Shown piece by piece: positions 60,722-64,000 of a DNA stretch of 64,000 nt. Within the stretch, counting starts at the first letter, position 1. Each line of letters begins with the position of its first letter. Made by a program: the position numbers and the translations under genes. This DNA comes from Nitratidesulfovibrio sp. (GTDB taxonomy: Bacteria > Desulfobacterota > Desulfovibrionia > Desulfovibrionales > Desulfovibrionaceae), in NCBI RefSeq assembly GCF_040373385.1, contig NZ_JBDXXH010000001.1:434675-498674 (forward strand). Direction: 5' to 3'. The notes beneath the pieces were generated by a model. The model ran no database searches, was not told where the DNA came from, and saw nothing but the letters and a program-made list of their open reading frames with translations.

Positions 60722-60760
60722 AAGGCCCCCGGCACGTCACGCGTGACGCCGGGGGCCTTT
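60722..60760. terminator. bidirectional terminator between the kinase and katA
   Basis: A 12-bp perfect stem (AAGGCCCCCGGC and complement) with the palindrome GTCACGCGTGAC in the loop; TTT follows the stem on the plus strand and the left arm starts with AA. It lies about 40 bases after the kinase stop. Confidence 0.8.
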
Positions 60761-60968
60761 CCGCGTGGCCGTGCAGGGTGGCCCGCGGACAGGAGGATGC
60801 ATCAAGGAGCCGATGCATCACGGATGCTCCGCCCGGCGTTCCGCAGGGCGCGGGATGCAGCCGCGCCGCCGGAACGCCGGACCGCCGGAGCGGGGAAGGG
60901 CGGCAGCGGGGCCGACCTTCGGAGCCACGGTGCGCGCCCGGCCGGTGGGGCCGGGCGCGCGGTACATG

Positions 60969-62411
60969 TCACATCTTGAGTCCCAGGGCCTTGGCCACGC
61001 CCGCGCCGTAGGCCGGGTCGGCCTTGGCGCAGTTGCCCACGTGGCGCCGCTTGATTTCTTCGGGTGCGTCGCCCATGGCGCGGGCGGTGTTCTGGAACAG
61101 GGCCTCCTGCTGCTGCGGGGTCATCAGGCGGAACAGCCGGCCCGGCTGATCGTAGTAGTCGGCGTCGTCCTCGCGGAAGTTCCAGTGCGCCGCATCGCCC
61201 TTGATGGCCAGGGGCGGTTCGGCGAAGTCCGGTTGTTCCTGCCACTCGCCGTAGCTGTTGGGTTCGTAGGCCAGCGTGCTGCCGTGGTTGCCGTCAACCC
61301 GCATGGCCCCGTCGCGGTGGTAGCTGTGCATGGGGCAGCGCGCCGCGTTGACCGGGATGAGGTGATGGTTCACGCCCAGCCGGTAGCGCTGTGCGTCGCC
61401 GTATGAAAACAGCCGCCCCTGCAACATCTTGTCGGGCGAAAAGCTGATGCCCGGCACCACGTTGGCGGGGTTGAAGGCTGCCTGCTCCACCTCGGCGAAA
61501 TAGTTTTCGGGGTTGCGGTTCAGTTCCAGCACCCCCACCTCGATGAGCGGGGCGTCCTTGTGAAACCACACCTTGGTCAGGTCGAAGGGGTGGTAGGGGA
61601 ACTTTTCCACGTCCCGTTCCGCCACCACCTGCACGAACATGGTCCACCTGGGGTATTCGCCGCGTTCGATGCTTTCGTACAGGTCGCGCTGGTGGCTTTC
61701 GCGGCAGGTGCCCACAAGGGCCTCGGCCTCGGCGTCGGTCAGGTTCTTGATGCCCTGCTGGGTACGGAAGTGGAACTTCACCCAGTAGCGCTGGTTGTCC
61801 GGGCTGATGAAGCTGAAGGTGTGGCTGCCGAAACCGTGCATGTGCCGGTAGCTGGCGGGAATGCCCCGGTCGCTCATGACCACGGTGACCTGGTGCAGCG
61901 CCTCCGGCAGGGATGTCCAGAAGTCCCAGTTGTTCTTCGCGCTGCGCATGTTGGTGCGCGGGTCGCGCTTCACGGCGTGGTTCAGGTCGGGGAACTTCAG
62001 CGGGTCGCGCAGGAAGAAGACCGGGGTGTTGTTGCCCACCAGATCCCAGTTGCCCTGTTTGGTGTAGAACTTGATGGCGAACCCCCGGATGTCGCGTTCC
62101 GCGTCGGCCGCGCCGCGTTCGCCCGCCACGGTGGAAAAGCGCACGAACAGTTCGGTCTTCTTGCCGATTTTCGAGAACAGGGCCGCCTTGGTGTATTTGG
62201 AAATGTCGTGGGTGACGGTGAACGTGCCGTACGCGCCGGACCCCTTGGCGTGCATGCGCCGCTCGGGAATCACTTCCCGGTCGAAGTGGGCCAGCTTTTC
62301 AAGAAACCACACGTCTTGCAGCAGCATGGGGCCGCGCGGCCCGGCGGTCATGGCGTTCTGGTTGTCGGGTACCGGGGCGCCTGCGTTGGTGGTGAGCTTG
62401 TGCTTTGTCAT
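60969..62411 (-). CDS. katA: monofunctional haem catalase
   Basis: 480 residues, the usual small-subunit catalase length. Distal His54 ([12 protein letters not shown]), [10 protein letters not shown], Asn127/128 in [11 protein letters not shown] and the proximal Tyr in [14 protein letters not shown] are all in place. It breaks down hydrogen peroxide in the cytoplasm using haem. GGAGGAAC precedes the ATG. A promoter with an overlapping PerR-like box lies upstream, and perR is the next gene upstream on the same strand, so peroxide induction is expected. In a sulfate reducer this is an oxygen-survival enzyme. Confidence 0.97.
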   Translation of the reverse strand: MTKHKLTTNAGAPVPDNQNAMTAGPRGPMLLQDVWFLEKLAHFDREVIPERRMHAKGSGAYGTFTVTHDISKYTKAALFSKIGKKTELFVRFSTVAGERGAADAERDIRGFAIKFYTKQGNWDLVGNNTPVFFLRDPLKFPDLNHAVKRDPRTNMRSAKNNWDFWTSLPEALHQVTVVMSDRGIPASYRHMHGFGSHTFSFISPDNQRYWVKFHFRTQQGIKNLTDAEAEALVGTCRESHQRDLYESIERGEYPRWTMFVQVVAERDVEKFPYHPFDLTKVWFHKDAPLIEVGVLELNRNPENYFAEVEQAAFNPANVVPGISFSPDKMLQGRLFSYGDAQRYRLGVNHHLIPVNAARCPMHSYHRDGAMRVDGNHGSTLAYEPNSYGEWQEQPDFAEPPLAIKGDAAHWNFREDDADYYDQPGRLFRLMTPQQQEALFQNTARAMGDAPEEIKRRHVGNCAKADPAYGAGVAKALGLKM

Positions 62412-62474
62412 GGGTTCCTCCTGTTGGGGTGGCCTGTGGATCTGATGGTCGGGCAGGTGGCGATAAAAATACCT

Positions 62475-62489
62475 TTGTAATAATTATTA
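62475..62489. promoter_or_regulatory. PerR-like box at the katA promoter
   Basis: TTGTAAT-A-ATTATTA, differing from the PerR consensus TTATAAT-N-ATTATAA at two positions. It overlaps the -10 end of the katA promoter, so bound PerR would block transcription. Confidence 0.85.
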
Positions 62490-62513
62490 TCCACAAAGAA
62501 CAAAAACTGTCAA
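62485..62513 (-). promoter_or_regulatory. katA sigma-70 promoter
   Basis: TTGACA, 17-base spacer, ATAATA (TAATAA with 18) on the minus strand, about 75 bases upstream of the katA ATG. Confidence 0.8.
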
Positions 62514-62522
62514 TGCAAATGA

Positions 62523-62546
62523 ACAGGCCCGGCGGACCGGGCCTGT
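62523..62546 (-). terminator. hairpin downstream of perR
   Basis: A 10-bp perfect stem (ACAGGCCCGG / CCGGGCCTGT, 4-base loop) about 57 bases after the perR stop, without a clear T run. It lies between perR and the katA promoter. Confidence 0.55.
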
Positions 62547-62603
62547 GGTTTGCAGAAAAGTCATGAAAACCGGGGTGTAATGACCTGCTTCGGCAGGGGG
62601 CGG

Positions 62604-63101
62604 CTAGCCGGGGAGTTGCCCTGTGGCGTGGTCGGCGTCGCTCTGCGCCACGGTATTGGGCTTTGGGGCCGTAGCGCGGCAGGCAGGGCACAGGCCGAAC
62701 ATGTCGAACCTGTGGCTGGCCACGGCAAAGCCTGTTTCGGCGGCCATGCGCGCCACCAGTTCGTCCAGGCCCTGCAACGAATAGTCGGCAATGGCCCCGC
62801 AGCGGGTGCAGATGAGGTGGGGGTGCGGTTCCGGGTGTTTGCCGTCATAGCGGCTGCCCAGTTCGCCAAAGCCCAGTTCCAGCACCTCGCCGTCTTCCTT
62901 CAGCATGGCGATGGTCTTGTACACCGTGGCCAGGCTGGTGGTGGGAAAGTCCGGCAGGATGGCCTGGTGCAGTTGCTCCACCGTGGGGTGGCCGTCGTGT
63001 TCCACCAGGGTGCGGATGATGGCCACCCGCTGGGGGGTGAGCCGGTGTCCTTTGTCACGCAGGCTGTCCAGCAGGGTGGCGAGGCGGGTGCGGGTATCCA
63101 T
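62604..63101 (-). CDS. perR: Fur-family peroxide-responsive repressor (PerR)
   Basis: 165 residues. The winged helix has KGHRLTPQRVAIIRTLVEHDGHPTVEQLHQAI and TTSLATVYKTIAMLKEDGEV; the dimerisation part has HPHLICTRCGAIADY and a second Cys pair FGLCPACR, the structural zinc site. The adjacency to katA and the PerR-like box at the katA promoter favour PerR over Fur. The C-terminal ~20 residues are unstructured. Its own promoter overlaps the end of the terC-like gene, leaving a leader of about 165 bases. I see no PerR box at that promoter. Confidence 0.88.
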   Translation of the reverse strand: MDTRTRLATLLDSLRDKGHRLTPQRVAIIRTLVEHDGHPTVEQLHQAILPDFPTTSLATVYKTIAMLKEDGEVLELGFGELGSRYDGKHPEPHPHLICTRCGAIADYSLQGLDELVARMAAETGFAVASHRFDMFGLCPACRATAPKPNTVAQSDADHATGQLPG

Positions 63102-63276
63102 GGAGTGCCGGTGCGTTCCGGAGCCGGGGCGGTTGTGGTGGGGGAAGAATGGTGCCAGGCGTGGCCGACCCCGTCAATCGGGGCCGGTTGCGGGCTGTCA
63201 AGACGAATGGGGGTGAATGTCGGCCCACTGGCGGGCCAAAGGCGCGCCAGCCGCAAGAACGGTTGTTTGCGGATAA

Positions 63277-63305
63277 AAGATATTCCGGGGCGGAAGGACT
63301 GTCAA
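63277..63305 (-). promoter_or_regulatory. perR promoter
   Basis: TTGACA, exactly 17 bases, TATCTT on the minus strand. The -35 overlaps the stop codon of the terC-like gene; the ~170-base leader runs to the perR ATG. Confidence 0.7.
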
Positions 63306-64000
63306 CGCGGGGCCTTGCTGGTGTCGTCCCCCGGCACTTCGCTCTTGCTGGGGGTGCCCGGCACCCAACCCAGGGGCGGGGCGGCCTGTGCCTCGGCGCC
63401 TGCGCCGCGCGTCTTCAGCACCGAGATCAGCATGGACCCGGCGATGATGGCAAACGTCACCAGCAGGGCCACGCTGGTGGATATGACCTTGGCGTCGAAG
63501 GCGGCGTTGACGATCATCTTGCCGCCAATGAATACCAGCACCAGCGACAGGCCGTACTTGAGGTAGCGGAAGCGGTGGATGACCCCCGCCAGCGCAAAGT
63601 ACAGCGCCCGCAGGCCCAGGATGGCGAACACGTTGGAGGTGTACACGATGAACGGGTCGGTGGACACGGCGAAGATGGCGGGGATGGAGTCCAGCGCAAA
63701 GACCAGGTCGGAGAATTCAATGATCACCAGCACCACCAGCAACGGGGTGGCGTGCAGCAGGCCGTTCTTGCGCACCACGAAGTGCCCGCCCTCGTAGCCT
63801 TCCGTCAGCCGGAAGTGGCGGCGGAACAGCCGCACCACCCGGTTGCCCGAAAGGTCTGGTTCGCTGTCGGCGGCCAGCAGCATCTTGATGCCGGTGATGA
63901 CCAGAAACCCGCCGAACACGTAGATGACCCAGTGGAAGGCGTTCAGGATGGCCGCCCCGGCCAGGATCAGCCCGGCGCGCATGGCCAGCGCGCCCAGGAT
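63302..64000 (-). CDS. TerC/Alx-family integral membrane protein, N-terminus cut by the window edge
   Basis: About 233 residues visible; the reading frame is open to base 64000, so the N-terminal part lies outside. Features: LGALAMRAGLILAGAAILNAFHWVIYVFGGFLVITGIKML, then IEFSDLVFALDSIPAIFAVSTDPFIVYTSNVFAILGLRALYFALAG, the acidic family motif with the metal-linked Asp residues, and further hydrophobic helices. TerC/Alx proteins are linked to Mn2+ export or loading of exoenzymes and to tellurite or pH response. The last ~30 residues are polar. Placement before perR suggests a link to metal and oxidative stress. Confidence 0.9.
   Translation of the reverse strand: MLGALAMRAGLILAGAAILNAFHWVIYVFGGFLVITGIKMLLAADSEPDLSGNRVVRLFRRHFRLTEGYEGGHFVVRKNGLLHATPLLVVLVIIEFSDLVFALDSIPAIFAVSTDPFIVYTSNVFAILGLRALYFALAGVIHRFRYLKYGLSLVLVFIGGKMIVNAAFDAKVISTSVALLVTFAIIAGSMLISVLKTRGAGAEAQAAPPLGWVPGTPSKSEVPGDDTSKAPR

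Overview
The window looks like a chromosomal segment of a high-GC sulfate-reducing deltaproteobacterium of the Desulfovibrionaceae (Desulfovibrio/Nitratidesulfovibrio type). The reasons are the many sigma-54 regulators paired with PAS/Cache histidine kinases, a fused NfnA-NfnB transhydrogenase, a TRAP transporter joined to ethanolamine ammonia-lyase, a MucR-type zinc-finger regulator, a di-haem-type fumarate reductase cytochrome b, and anaerobic haem-iron genes next to catalase/PerR. No rRNA, tRNA, CRISPR array, integrase or transposase was seen. Product names come from motif recognition in the translated sequence, not from database searches.

Layout. 1-3.9 kb (minus): start of a fumarate reductase operon behind a sigma-54 response regulator and hybrid kinase. 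4.4-6.7 kb (plus): single-chain NfnAB. 7.0-20.1 kb: a haem/iron island with a DtxR-type regulator divergent from an ABC exporter, a nine-gene overlapping operon (ECF S-T-A, HutX, flavodoxin, FMN split-barrel protein, ExbB, ExbD, TonB) driven by one promoter inside a Fur-like box, and a coupled hutW/TonB-dependent receptor pair. 21.0-28.3 kb (plus): MucR regulator, then an AT-rich leader with a near-consensus sigma-54 promoter feeding dctP-dctQ-dctM-eutB-eutC. 28.4-38.4 kb (minus): hybrid kinase with a periplasmic-binding-protein sensor, cupin lipoprotein, diguanylate cyclase, and an orphan Ddl / hydrolase / membrane-MurF set.

38.8-57.2 kb is the most unusual part. A hybrid kinase and sigma-54 regulator diverge from a long plus-strand cluster: a glutamine-synthetase-like ligase, a C45 Ntn-hydrolase, a class-I glutamine-amidotransferase-like hydrolase, a Tat-exported ABC importer with two non-identical ATPases, a radical SAM protein, and a cytoplasmic molybdopterin oxidoreductase fused to a second amidotransferase domain. 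The known logic of gamma-glutamylated amine pathways (Puu, Ipu, Atd: a GS-like ligase puts glutamate on an amine, an oxidation follows, an amidotransferase-like hydrolase removes glutamate) suggests an anaerobic version in which a molybdoenzyme may do the redox step. This is inference.

57.4-60.7 kb holds a stand-alone binding protein overlapping a Cache/PAS histidine kinase. 61.0-64.0 kb (minus) holds katA with a PerR-like box on its promoter, perR, and a truncated TerC-family gene. Local low-complexity repeats, both in intergenic DNA and in protein linkers, recur throughout the window.
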